DNA of 64,000 nt from Emmonsiellopsis sp. PD_33 (Eukaryota; Ascomycota; Eurotiomycetes; Onygenales; Ajellomycetaceae): the NCBI GenBank assembly GCA_032988165.1, contig JANTQF010000035.1, positions 124,001 through 188,000 on the forward strand, read 5' to 3'. Under the pieces are notes generated by a model. The model had not been told where the DNA came from. It saw only the letters and a list, made by a program, of their open reading frames with translations, and did not search any database. A program made the translations under genes and the position numbers. This document shows positions 45,764 through 58,269 of the stretch, piece by piece. The first letter of the stretch is position 1, and each line of letters opens with the position of its first letter.

Positions 45764-47709
45764 TTTGTCGGTTTGTAGACGGTAAGCCAAGGATGGCGAA
45801 TAGGTTTGGGTTTAAAGGAGTTTGGACGTAATCAGGGTCTAGGGCAACCAAAACGGAGTCAGTATAAATTGCCAGAAGAAACAGAGAGTCCATCAATCAA
45901 ATGGCAGGATTGTAGACGGGGTGCAAGGCCAATTGCTATCGCATTGATGTATTGTTGGTGGCTGACGAACTGTGTGGTGGCCATGTCTCAATGCTGTCCG
46001 GAGACTGCCGCACGAACCCCAGAGCTCAATCAAGCCACACTTGCCCTGGTAGATAACAGAAAGCACAACTTACATTATGTCGCGGTGAATACAAAACGGA
46101 AGCAGACGAAGAGGCCGGTGCGGTGGAAAGTCCCGAAACGACGAGACGAGAGTCGAACGAGAGAGCTTGAGCGACCGCACAGAATCGCACGCAACAAGGG
46201 AGCTAGGACACGAACGAGATGCTGCGGGGGCAGCCGAAAGCGAGGGGATTCACGTCGCAGCTCCAGGCAGAGAAGGGCGATGGCGCGGTGATGGCGATGG
46301 CAGCGGATGGGATGGGATGGAGAGGAGAGAGAATCGAGGAGGGAGAACGGCCTGCACAAGCGAAGGGTCGACAGAGCGAGGGAGACAAGACGGCAGCGCC
46401 GCCGTACCGTACAGTATGGTATGGTACGGTACCGCCCGGCTGCTGCCAAACACGGCCAGAAACGCGGGTTTGCCCGCCGCCAAGACCGGCCGGCGGGTGA
46501 AATACGCTAGTATGTATGGGCCAGGGGTGCTGCCCCATCCATGGTCAGCATCCGGACAAAGGGTTTTTCCGGCTGCCCGGTAACAGTGCCGCCGGCCAGG
46601 CCAGAAACCCGCCTGCTGGGCCCACGCAAAAAGGGGGCAGCCCGTATCGCTGCGTACGGGCGGGTATGGTACGTAACTATGGTACGGACGGGTATTATTA
46701 ATGCCATCCATCCTACGAACAATTTAACAAACCGGCATTCATGACATACGGAGACGGAGATGGTGATAGGCATTATGGAGGATGACCATGCTGATGCTGG
46801 TCGCTGGAGATGCAGGACAAACGAGCCATTTTACCGGCTTTCATTATTCGCCATTATTGAGGTGCAGTGGTCAGTCAGCCTGGAAGTATCTTCCCGCCAC
46901 CCTCGTTCCTGGAAAGGCCGTCATGCCAATAATAACTAGAGGTGATAAAATATCCCCTTCAGCCGGACAATCGCCAGATTGTCTGATGGTGTAACGGGCT
47001 AGCCAAACAAGCATCCCGCCAGTGGTGGAAATGGCCAGTTTCACTGCAAGGTCGGGAGATATCAAACACGCTCGAGGAAAACCCCCCAGGATTGGTTTGC
47101 CAGTCAACCACCAGATGAAACGTCCACATCACGCCATATATATTATATGGTCTCCTAAACCCCGGATTTTCCAACTCAAAAAAGAGGGATGCTTTCTTTT
47201 TCCCTCCCGCCCTTCGCTCATGTTCTTCTAGAAGGCTGGCATCAATCACCCCTGCAGGACTAGCCGTGTCCAAGTGTGACTCTGGCAAACGGCGCTGCTG
47301 CGAGAAATCAAATAGCGCGCCATCAGCGAACAGAGCTGGACGAACGGCTGGGGCGGCCATGGCGTTCATTATTGGTGAGTTTTTTCAACATAACAGCACC
47401 AGCTTATGATTTGGTGGTTGCATTCTGTGCTTTTTTCCCCTTTGAAGCTGTCAGTTTGTTGCTCTCCATCGATGTTCTCTTACCCCAGAAGTAGGATATA
47501 TGCCCGCTTTTATTAGGGGGTAGTCATTGCAGCTTACATACTTCATCTCGAGGTATCGATTTCGATACAGACGCCCACTGCCGAATTATAACCAGGATAC
47601 AGTCTTATCAACATGGATTGCTTCAATTGCTCAAGCACTAGCTCCCATGTCGCGGGCCTCCTGGATAAATAATCAGGTGACCAAAGCCTTCGCCCAGCAA
47701 AGTTCAAAC
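45764..47709. other. Upstream region of G-alpha, no other gene seen
   Basis: About 1.9 kb of GC-rich DNA. The many overlapping frames at 46,000-46,800 exist in nearly all six frames and reflect high GC content rather than genes. It contains a perfect inverted repeat (46,404-46,432) and related GGTAC-rich sequence near 46,660-46,690. It should carry the G-alpha promoter and 5' leader. Confidence 0.4.
46404..46432. repeat. Short perfect inverted repeat (stem-loop)
   Basis: GTACCGTAC at 46,404-46,412 and GTACGGTAC at 46,424-46,432 form a 9-bp stem with an 11-base loop. It lies about 640 bp upstream of the G-alpha start. Function is unknown; it could be a protein-binding site or chance in GC-rich DNA. 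Confidence 0.4.
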
Positions 47710-47807
47710 TGTGGGAAGGCTGAAGACTCTCGTATTGCCTAGCTAGCGAGAGATCTATCTACTGTGTGACCACGTGTTCGCGCTAAGCCCGATCAGGAGA
47801 TCCTACA
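47710..47807 (-). repeat. 3' LTR of the copia element
   Basis: 98 bp, starting TGTGGGAAGG and ending GATCCTACA on the plus strand. It differs from the right LTR at only three positions, each a CG/CA difference. It keeps several CG dinucleotides and normal GC content, unlike the interior. Confidence 0.93.
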
Positions 47808-48199
47808 CCCCCCCTCGAGCGGAGCTGTGCAAAACACATAGATCTCACAAAAACACTGCTAATCAGTGGAAAAACCCTAGATACATACAAAGACTTGCTA
47901 TTTTCCTCCTTTTCTACCAGAAAATCCTAGTAATTTCATGAAATGATTAAATGCAATTATACCTAGAGGCTTCATCAAATCATCAGCTATTATTTCAGCT
48001 ATAAAGATATATTCCAACAATATAACACTATTCTTCAACTGAGATTACAAGTAATGAAAACACATATCTATATGCTTACTACAGGCTATAATCACAGCAA
48101 CTTGAGCAAGATCTATTACTCCTTTATTATCCACAAAAATCTATATAGAAAATATAGTTATAAATTTAATCTCTAATATAAGATTCTAAATCTACATTA

Positions 48200-49200
48200 T
48201 CTTGTAAATTGTTTTACTAAGTATAATATATTCAGCTTTATTTAAACTAAGTAATATATAGATCTATTTGATGGATCACCATAATATCAGAGCACCTACA
48301 AGCTTGAATATATAGCTGAATATAGATTTTCAATTACTATTTAAAATATCTATTTAATTAGAATTTATATATCTAATTGAGAGGTAGATGTCATTCAGAA
48401 AGTCAGAAATCAGATTATTAAGATACTTATAAAAGAGGCTTATATTAGATGTTTCTTTTAAATATTAGATGATATATAATAATACCTTCTATAATTTCAG
48501 TATTAGATTAGTACTATACTGGCCAAGTAATGAGGCTACATGTGTAATATCAGGCTAAGTTTTAACTGTAAGATACTAAATGTAGCTTACACCCTATTAA
48601 TAATATTACTTTATAAAATTACCTTCATCCTCTAGAATAAGGAAATCATTAAATCTAAAAGACTTCTTTATGAGCATATACACAGTAATGACATCTTCCA
48701 TATAGAAATCCTCTATTAAATAGTTAATATAGTATTAATAGGTTAATTTAATCTCCTCAGGTGTGCAGCTCACTTTCATGCCTAAATATTTCTCTAGTTC
48801 ATGCAGGTTTTTGATCTCAAAATACTTATTCAATTTACACACTAATTAATTAGCATTTATAGGATCTTTGAATGTTATATTTAAATTATCAATATAGATA
48901 GTCATGTAGAGGTGAGATTTAGTAATATATTATTATAAATTTAGATTATATAAACTCACAATGAATTCTATTCTTATGAGGAGGGCTGTCAGAAAATCAT
49001 ACTAGATTTTCACAGCTAGATTTAATTTATAAAGATTATTTCCTATAGTATAGATAAGTGTTTTCAGAGCATCTAATTTAAAGCTAAAGATTATCTTATA
49101 TAAATAATCTTATTTAGACATCTATGTAGATAGATTAGTATAATATCTACTTACTAAAGTATTTACTCACATTACACTATCATAATAAATAATAAGTAAT
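48200..49200 (-). pseudogene. Decayed reverse transcriptase/RNase H part of copia pol
   Basis: On the minus strand the RT active site reads IYIDNLNI at 48,885-48,896. Copia elements have Y-V-D-D here, so the second catalytic aspartate is asparagine. Shortly downstream, a YLGMKVS stretch matches the conserved segment after the copia RT catalytic core. Limits are approximate, and stops prevent translation. Confidence 0.65.
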
Positions 49201-51419
49201 TTATAGTGTTAATTATTATAGATATATAGATCTCCATCCTACTACCCTTCTTAAGCTAGTTCCTATAAATTACTCAGTAGGATTTTTATAGAATACTATC
49301 AGAATTCACATTTAGATCAATTAATTAATCTTTTTTAATAAATATTTAGTAGTTAAGAGCTACTAATTCCTCAGCAGGTATATCAGATTAGAGGACTAGA
49401 TGCTATATATTTCATCATTCTAAATTAATTATCTTATGTTGCATTAATCTTCACCAGTATTTTCTTATCCCCCCTGACTATAATATGATGTTCTTATATG
49501 ATTTAGAGAAAGCATCTATATTAAGTAAAGGAGTATAAACTACATAGATACTAATAGAGTGAAATTACTTGCTATCTTTAGGGGGTTCCTCATTTTCTAC
49601 TATATTAGTTGTATTGACATCAGATGTCTTAAGGCTTTAGATATCAGTTTTTAAGCTATCAGTACATTTAGAATTTAGCTTTAATAATATAAATCAAACA
49701 TCTGACATATAAAGTATTTTATTAGACTTAAGATCTCAAAGCTGAAAAATCAACATCTCATTAAATTCAATTAATTTATATAATTTTATATAGGGGGATA
49801 ACTTATCTGCAGGCTTCTATAAGTCATGCAGGTGAGTATAGACCTCAGTTCTAATTTAATAAAAATATTTCATCTGAAATAATAGATTTATAAGTATACA
49901 CTATAATATTATATAGAGACTAAGGATTATAGAATCTGCTATTTACAGCCAGAATACACTATTATATAGAACTATAGATATAGGAATGTTGTTAATTATC
50001 ATAATAACTATATTTATAATATTTACCTAGAATTTCTTGAGTAAATTACTTATAAATAGGATTGCTCTCACACACTGCATTATCATTTGAATGTTACATT
50101 TAGAGATACTATTTTGATGAGGAAATTAAAGAGTAGTTAATTCTTATTTAATACTATATTTAGTTATAATTTTATTTATTTTCACAGATTGAAAAACATC
50201 ATTAATATCTGTTCATATGAATGTAAGAGATTCATAACTGAGATTCCTTATAAATTTAAGCTAAAAGGTAAAGAATTTAATAGCTTTATTTTTTGACTTC
50301 AAGAAATACATCTACCTCATGTAGATAGCATCACATGTAATTAACATTTAATATTTAATCTCTTTATAAGACTTTAGGAGATAATCAGATAGATCTTCTA
50401 ATGTTCTACTCCTTCCTATAAGATTAATATAGATCTTTTCAATTAGTTATAGAGATCATAGCATAGGTTTTTATAAGTAATAGCAAGTTATGCCAGCTTC
50501 AATATATTTTTCATAGAAAAGTCCTATTTTCAGACTATTAATTTTAATATCAGATTTCAGATCTTTTAACATTATAATAATAGTATCTATATGAATATGA
50601 CTAAGATCTCAATGCCACTCAGTGAGAGTTTTACTTATAAGGTTAGAGTCTGTATCTGCAGGTTTGATTTCATTAAATATTTTCAGAGGCATGATAGTAG
50701 TAGTAGTTACAAGTAGAAGTCTGATTTTTCAGGCTAAATCTGATGTTTCATGAATCATAATTATATGATTTTATTATGAAGTTTACTGCTCTACTAATAT
50801 TATTAAGATCCTATTTATATTCACATTCAACTATTTTATATAAGCTCTTACTAGAGGTCTGAACCACATGAAAAATAACACCATTCAGAGACCTATAAAT
50901 AAAGTATATAAAGTTAGTGTTGAAGAGAATGAATCTATACCCTTAATCTTTCAGAGTTACAAAGAATAATAAGTTAACTATTAGTTTAGAAATGTAGTGA
51001 ACATTTTATATGATGATGTCATTACTTTTAACCTTAAAAATCAAGCCTCCTATCTCTTTAATATACTCTTTCTCACTCATAGTGGAGTCAACTATTAGTT
51101 TGCCTGTATAGGGTTGAGTCTTTATAAGAGAAAAACATTTATTAATTATATTTAGACTAGCTCTCATATCTAATAATCATAGCTTAAGAGCCATAGCATT
51201 TTATGGGGTCATTAAGAGTGCATCTTCCTATAGTTTATAAACTATAATAGCATTCACAAATAGTTAATCCACTATTAAATCCTTATTATTTATAGATTCA
51301 TCAATTTTTATATTATTAGAACCATCTTTACTCTTTCTACATCTACCTTTACTCTTACTCCTACTCTATTTTTTAATCTTCTTAAGCTAATTAGGCTTAC
51401 ATTTAGAATGCAGGTACCA

Positions 51420-51461
51420 GCACTGTTTATTAATATAATTAATGTTCTTATAATAAGAGTA
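51420..51461 (-). pseudogene. Damaged gag zinc knuckle (copia)
   Basis: The minus strand reads YSYYKNINYINKQC, followed by WYLH. It fits C-x2-C-x4-H-x4-C with both leading cysteines and the histidine changed to tyrosine; only the last cysteine remains. All three changes are G:C to A:T transitions, as expected from RIP. Confidence 0.6.
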
Positions 51462-52819
51462 AATCTACTTGTTATTTAAATTATTAATTAGAAGGTTCAT
51501 AGAGTTTATATTAGAATTCTATATTCTTAGAGCTGTAAATTTCTTTTCAACCTAATTAGATAATTATTTCATAAAATCATCTATATTGATATTGATAATC
51601 TCATCCTAGCCACTAGCATAGAAATCATTCAAATATAACTTAATAAATACTTTCTGGAAATCCTTAAGGCCTAGAAGGAAAAGGTTATGATAGATATCTT
51701 TTGAATCATAAGATAATACTTTATAGTAAGCTATAAGATAGTGAAATTAGTGTTAATAAGGCATATAGTTAGTATTCTTAATAAATAGGCTTGTAAGCTT
51801 CTTAATAATATTCATACATTTCTCTACTAGAAAGACTATATATTTAATGTTAATTATATCTCAGACTGTAGCAGTATTATTAGATTCTAAGTCCTTAATA
51901 ACTTCACATATATTCTTATACAGGCTAGATAGAATACAGTAATATAGTATTTTTAATTTTATAGATTATTTAGCTTTCTTATATCAGATTTCTTCAGGAA
52001 GAACCATCTTATAGTTAAGTAGAATATTAGATTCTTTAATTATCTTAGTATTATCTAATATATCATTTCATTATACATTATAGTTAGAGTCATCAAACAT
52101 GATAATCTCCTTTATAATAATAATAGAGTCTATTTTCTTTTGATATTCATACACCTCAGTACATAAAATATCAGCTATAAAGATTAGTTAATAGACTAGT
52201 TGTTAGTACATCATCTCTCTCATAGAATTAAGAATCTATATTATTAAGTCTCTCAGTGTCTCTTTAGTTATTATAACTAGCCTATTAAAGTCCCTTATAA
52301 GATTATAGATAGAGATAAGTATATTATTATAAATAATCTCTATCTCTTCATCCTACATTATACATTACTATTTATATATATTATAAGCTTTATAGGTTGT
52401 AAAAGATTTCAAGTTATCATTTTTCTCATTAAAATTAATATTAGGATAGTTGATAGGTTATTATTCAGTTCATAGTAGAGTCATGTTAGCAAGAGCTACT
52501 CTATTAGGAGTAGGCTAAGCTGTAGCATCTATTTGAGGGATAATAAGAAGATTATCAGGTATGCCATGTATCTTTATGATGCTTAATTGGGCTGATTAGT
52601 AGTATAATCTCCAAAAAATAAGTTAGGGGTAAAGAGGCTGATTTGGGTAAAAATTCCTCTGAAAAAAAATTTTTCTCATGTGATTTAAGGCATAAGAACA
52701 TACAAATTTCACAGAATTAAATATCAAATAGTGAAATATAAGAGATATCTAGATCATATGAACCTTCCAGTTGTTTCTACAGCATTTTTGAATGAAAAAA
52801 TGTATACCAGGCTATAACC

Positions 52820-52917
52820 TGTGGGAAGGCTGAAGACTCTCATATTGCCTAGCTAGCAAGAGATCTATCTACTGTGTGACCACGTGTTCGCGCTAAGCCC
52901 GATCGGGAGATCCTACA
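52820..52917 (-). repeat. 5' LTR of the copia element
   Basis: 98 bp, nearly identical to the left LTR, followed by the target copy CAAAC at 52,918-52,922. On the minus strand the sequence just inside begins GGTTATAGCCTGG and may include the tRNA primer site, but I cannot assign the tRNA. Confidence 0.93.
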
Positions 52918-55071
52918 CAAACTAACCCGCTATCTCTCCCCAAGAACCCTGGGAAGCCGAACCAGCGGAAACTCAAGCGGGGGCACAAATGTTGAAGGAA
53001 AATTAAGTTGCGTACCCCTGGGCCTGGCTAGAGTCCCATATCTTCTAACCTCCACCCCAACCCATGCCTTTTGGTAGCTTTTTATTATTGTCGAACTTGC
53101 TACTTTTTTTTGGCCCCGAGGAAGACCGCGTAACATGCGGTGCTCCGTAATCTAGCCACACCAAGACTCGAGGTAACTAGTTATCCAATCGCCCGTCCCG
53201 CATCTACGGTTGTGTCTGGCACGGATTGGGGGGGGATTTTGGTACCAAGATTTCGCCATCGGACTAAAACTCTGACATGAAGGAGACCCTCATGACCTGA
53301 CAATGGTGATACAAAAGTGGATGCAGATCTGTATCAGGCTCTGGACCCAATTCACCCGAACTTCCTCAAACAAGTTAATTAAAAGAGGCTCACAGTTGAA
53401 AATATTATAATTAAAGGGAAGTAATAATAATATTAATAATTAATACAGAGAAAAAAACATCGCTTTTCTATTGAATCATGTAGTTACGCCCGCTAGAAGT
53501 CTACATATGTATTGATAAAAAAATCCCCAAAAATGGCGTAGTTACCCATGGCAATATGTCACCACTGGGTATCCTCGCTAGTTATGATTCCGGCCTCACA
53601 ACCTTCCTGCTCCTTCCGCTCTCTCCGCCCGTCCCGAAACCGCCGTCCAGTCTCATAGATCCGAGACTACTCACCACTGACAACTCTGCTCCCACCTACT
53701 TTCCTACATAAAATATCAAAAAACAACCATTCAACCCGACGTACATGTACATAGCACATACATGCTGTTCATAGATCCCTCTTCCATCCACACCCCCTCC
53801 CCCTCTACCACCCACACAACCACGAAAACCACATCCATTAGTATCCATAGTACCCATCCAATCCATGAACCCACCAGTTCCCTCCCCTTCCACTCTTCAC
53901 CCAACTACATACCTAACACATAGATAACCCCAGATCTCCCAATTCCTCTCTCTCCAATTCCCACTGCTGATGCCCAGACCCGTCCTGACCCCGACGTCCC
54001 GACCTAATAGCCTCACACAAAAAATACATCTCTCCTTGTATCTAACTTACATCTACGTACATACAAGCTTCTCATCGAATAGGAACTAACCGGGCCAGGC
54101 TAATACATCTATATACCTACCTACATACCTATCTAGTAATAAACATAAAATCCACAATCCATCCAACAGAAACATAAATAACTAAATAACCAAATAAGAA
54201 AACAGCCCAGGCAGGGCCGTTTCCTCTCCTATCATAGCATAGCACATCATACCAGGCTATTCTGACCTACCCCAATCATCCTTTATGACGGTTTCTTTAG
54301 TTTACTCAGTGAGTTACTCTATCCTCATCAGCAGTAGTATGGACCAGAAACAGTAACTAACATATAGACTGCATATTAGGCATACATAGAAGCATATATA
54401 GTTTGGGCCGGGAAGGCGCATGTATGTTGGTTATGTAGCTAGTTACTCTGTATGTAAAAGAAGTTTCTTCCCAAGTCTATCTAAACATGCAGCTCTAAGC
54501 TTGGCTTTGTTTCATATTTCATTTCTTTGTTTGGTTGGTTGGTTGGTTGGTTGGTGACAATGGGAATAAGAAGAATGGTAGTTGAAAGTTGACATGGTTA
54601 ACTTACATAGCTGAGTGGAATATCAAGTACAGCATATATGTATATACAGAGAATGCTATTAATACTATAATATCTTTAGTCTTGATATAAAACCCTTATA
54701 TAGACTCACTTAACCCATCACCCCCTGGGATAAAGGGTAGATCAAAAAAGAAAAGAAACTACAAAAACACTGACAAAAACAAGGGGATTATATATAGATA
54801 ACTAATAGTTAACTAATGTCTAAACCACAAAGGGTTTTAGTTTGCCCACAAACAAAAAAAAAGAACTGCTTTACTCTTGATAATCCCCCTTTCTCCCTCC
54901 TAACCCATAAAGGAGTTGAAAAAAAAAACATTCAAACCCAACCCAGCAAATTAAATGACGCCCGCAGAATGATTAAAAAACAGGAAGAAAGGAAGGAAGA
55001 AAACAGAAAAGCAAAATGAAACAGGAACCAAGACAGGAACTAAAATCCTTTCCCGCTCACAACCCAACTCC
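52918..55071. other. Long spacer downstream of alpha-actinin, no gene seen
   Basis: About 2.1 kb. It is rich in short AT/CA tracts and contains a (TTGG)6 run. I see no supported coding region; frames are short and lack domains. The part near 55,000 is likely alpha-actinin 3' UTR. Confidence 0.4.
54531..54554. repeat. (TTGG)6 microsatellite
   Basis: Six uninterrupted copies of TTGG in a gene-free spacer. Confidence 0.9.
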
Positions 55072-57401
55072 TCACCTCATCCCATTCATCGCTGCAGCCT
55101 GATGGCTCCCAACATTCCCACCACCGCCATACTGCTCCTCATCCGCATCACCATGCTGCATCATCTTCTCCATAAACGTGATATAATCGTATTTCTCCAA
55201 CTGGCGGTCCTCCAGGAGATCCGGGCCGTCATGCTTCGGCATAGTTTCAACGAGGTTTGCGATGAGTTCTTCGGGAATGAGAGAGTGTCGAAGGTCCAGT
55301 TCGGTGACGTATGGCTATACCACGAAAAGTAGACAATTAGTATGAAGGATACGATATAGTTAAAAAGATGTACGACGATGAACTGGGCGAAATAATAACT
55401 TGAGGAGGGGGGGTACACACCTTCCCATCAGCCACCTCTTTAAAACTCTGAAACACCTGCTCCGCCGTATTCTGGTCCTCCGTTACACTGACCATGAACC
55501 GAATAAACTGCTCGAAGCTGACCCCCGCATGCCTCTCTACCCGTGCCGGGCCGCATGTTTCCAAAAACACCTCATGCATCTCGTCCTCATCATACACCAG
55601 ACCCAGACTAGCCAAGGCTGCCGAAAACTCAATCTCCTGTAGTGTGTTTGAAGAGTCGCGATCAAAGTGTCTAAACACCGACTCAAACTCTTCCAGTTGG
55701 ATAGGGGTGAGATTGGTCATGTTCCTCGCAACTGTCTGGTTTTCCAAAAACGCTAGTTTTTTCGCAACGCTTGACTTGACAAGGCCGAGTTCGTACGTGA
55801 GCTCCTCGAGCGTGTACGTGGTGAAATCATTCTCTTCAATATTTGCTTCTATGCACCGTTCCTCCAAGTCAGCAATAGTTTCCAGGAATGCATCCATGGG
55901 TGGGAGATTATCATTGAGGCGCTGGACATGCGATAGCTGATCCTCGACATCCCCCTCAAGTCCTGAAATGGCGAGAGATAGCGTATTAAGAGTCAAAGCA
56001 AAATCATTCGCCTTGTCGGCGAACGACCGACGAAGAGCGTTTTTAATATCGCGAATCGTTTCATTAATCAGCTGGCTGCGCTCACGCTCATTTTGCGTTA
56101 GACTGGCCCACTCCTGGTCCAAAATTTCCAGCCTCAATTCCGGGGGTGGCTCATAAGCGCGGAGCCGATAAGTGCTGAGTTTCGTTTTAATATTCCCAAG
56201 CAGGGCGGCAAGGTCAGACTTCTCTGCGACCCATTTTCTCTTCTGGTTTTTCTTATATGCGGCAAACTGGGACGCCTGCTCCTTTGCATCTGCATAGGTT
56301 CCCTCAAAGGACGACTGGCTCCATTCAGCCCGTTGTCCCCTGATGCACCGGAGAAGCTCTTTCATTCTGCGCTCAAACGAGTTCTGCATCTCCCACGCCC
56401 CTTGCATGTTCGTAACAAATTTCTCCACTCGTCGACCAGCATTCTCCACTCTCTCTAGTTGCGAAAATGCATGGAACCAGTAGGCAATGTATGTCATGAG
56501 CGATCGTTCATCGGGCTTTGCGACATCGCACACATCTTCCACATCAAGCAAATCGGGAATGCCAATATCATTCGACGCAATATCAAAGGCTAGTTGCATA
56601 TTTCCCTTGTGGTCGTTCTTGTCCAAAGAATCGAAATCGATCAGATCAGGCCGATGGATATCGAGCAGGGCACAAAAGGCCAGGCCATCATTCCAGCTGC
56701 CAGAAAAGTCCCTGACTTCTACACCGGGGTAGCAAGCAGTCTTCCGTTGACACCATAATAACAATCCTGCCTTTGCCGTCATGCCCTCCTCGCTAATATC
56801 GTTAATGGTGAATCGTAGAATAAGCGTCCATATCAGGCCGAGGATGATTTTCCGGTTCCCATCCACAATATCCTCCGCACCAATGTTTGTGATCTGGATA
56901 CGCCGCCCCGTAATGTAGTCGAGACTCTTGTTGACGTTTTCGAAGCGCTGGACGCGCAGTTTGGGTTTGGAGGCATATCTTCCGAGCGATTCGTTTCCAA
57001 GGATCTCAAGAATATGGATGAGGATAACCTATCAGCGAACCATTGTTAATGTCAGTTAGTTTACTGGAACCCAGATCTCGGTTCCACAGTTTTTTTTATT
57101 TTTTCGTTTGCGGGGGGGGAAAGCAAGAAAACAACTTCCATCTATTGCTTTTTGAGAAACGCCAACAAGAAACCAAGCAACAAACCTACCCCATCTGAAA
57201 GGTCCTTGACCAAATCGTCAATGGCAAGGTCTCTCGCCTTTAACTTATTATTGAGCCTGCAGTAACACGCAATTAAACCCATCTGGTTAGCCACATCCTG
57301 CACGCCGCACACGCGGAACCAACACAAGCCAGCCGCACCAACCATTTTGTAAAAGTCTTCTGCTGGACGGTAATCCACTGCTTCTCCTCCATCAGCAACA
57401 T
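55072..57401 (-). CDS. acnA: Alpha-actinin, actin cross-linking protein
   Basis: Four exons, complement of 55072-55314, 55421-57028, 57190-57256 and 57343-57401, give 658 residues, in the range of fungal alpha-actinins (about 620-650). The protein bundles actin, notably at the septation ring. The first calponin-homology domain begins QWITVQQKTFTKWLNNKLK, rebuilt across intron 1. The second contains LLLWCQRKTACYPGVEV, FCALLDIHRPDLIDFDSLD and YIAYWFHAFSQLE. Shortened spectrin-like helices follow, then EF-hand-like repeats (FRHFDRDSSNTLQEIEFSAAL). The tail is Gly-rich and ends AAAMNGMR. The start may be ATG 57,401 or 57,392, three codons downstream. Strand and spacing place it behind YRA1, with 870 bp between. 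Confidence 0.94.
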
Positions 57402-58269
57402 AACTCGATTGGGGCCGGCCAGGCCAGGGCGATAGGGGCGGTAGCAGAGGTAGGAATTGGAGCGGAGGAGGCGGGCGGGGGATAGGGGCGAGGACGCAGG
57501 GGACAGGAGGGCGCGTGGAGGCGGCGGCGGAGAGAAGCGGCTGGCGTGGCGGTGGTATGCAGCGGGGGGAGAGGGAAGATGGAGCGGCGAGGACGCTGCT
57601 GGACACGGAGACGGAGACGGGGGAGGAAGAGGGAGCGGCATGTCAACAATGTCTTGGCACGTGGTTACGCCGCAACCAACCAGACCGCCGCTAACCAAAG
57701 ATCTAAATAGCGACAAAACCTTGTTCCAACAACAATTCTGCAGCTGATGCTCACTGCTCAGTGCTGGCAGGACGGGAAGTGTGCAGTGTGCAGCGGCGAG
57801 GAGGTTTAGATCTGATATACCCCTCTGTTGGGCCATGGGGTTTCTATGCCAGCTCTGCGTACCATTTGCTGTAGCTGCCCGCCAGACACGTCACGGTCAT
57901 GGCTGCGATGGACCACTGAAAGACATTGACTATTGTCGCTAGGGACATGTCTCTCCAATAAAGAGCAAAAGGGGGGGCGGTCCTATCAGCCAACACTCAA
58001 ACGAAACATGATATTCAGCCATTTCTGCCGTAATTGTAGTCTTACAACTATTCCAACACTGGAGCTTTATTTTGAACCCCGCCCATGCGTGAAAGAGACC
58101 AAGAGAGGAGGGGATATAAACTATAACCAGACACACAGAAATAGAAGCCAAATGAAAAACACCAATCAAACACGCCTGAAACAATTTCATTTGCCCTACT
58201 CCTCCACAAAATGACGCTCTTCGTTGAACTTGCATTTTGGCCCCTTTGTTTATGCTGATAGCAATCCGT
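57402..58269. promoter_or_regulatory. Alpha-actinin promoter and YRA1 3' region
   Basis: These 868 bp lie between two genes on the same strand. The stretch near 57,420-57,650 is C/T-rich in the alpha-actinin sense, as is common in fungal promoters and 5' leaders. It has no supported gene. Confidence 0.4.

Larger units (their letters stand above)
47710..52917 (-). mobile_element. Full-length decayed Ty1/copia retrotransposon
   Basis: Two 98-bp LTRs (47,710-47,807 and 52,820-52,917) bound a 5.2-kb element inside a GC-rich spacer, with a perfect CAAAC duplication at 47,705-47,709 and 52,918-52,922. On the minus strand a gag zinc knuckle lies at 51,420-51,461 and the reverse transcriptase box at 48,885-48,896. 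With RT nearest the 3' LTR this fits the copia type; I did not pin down the integrase itself. A polypurine tract (minus strand GAGGGGGGGTG) abuts the left LTR. The body is AT-rich and full of stops, so it is dead. Confidence 0.92.

Noticed and set aside
46075..46773. Many overlapping frames on both strands upstream of G-alpha
   Set aside because: Almost all six frames are open because of high GC content. The translations are Arg/Pro/Gly-rich and match nothing.
54531..54554. TTGG run considered as telomere-like or origin sequence
   Set aside because: Fungal telomeres use TTAGGG. This is a simple tetranucleotide repeat in a spacer with no other origin features.
57273..57836. 187-codon minus-strand frame upstream of alpha-actinin
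   Set aside because: Most of it is the C/T-rich leader; only the last part overlaps the alpha-actinin first exon, which is explained by the spliced model.
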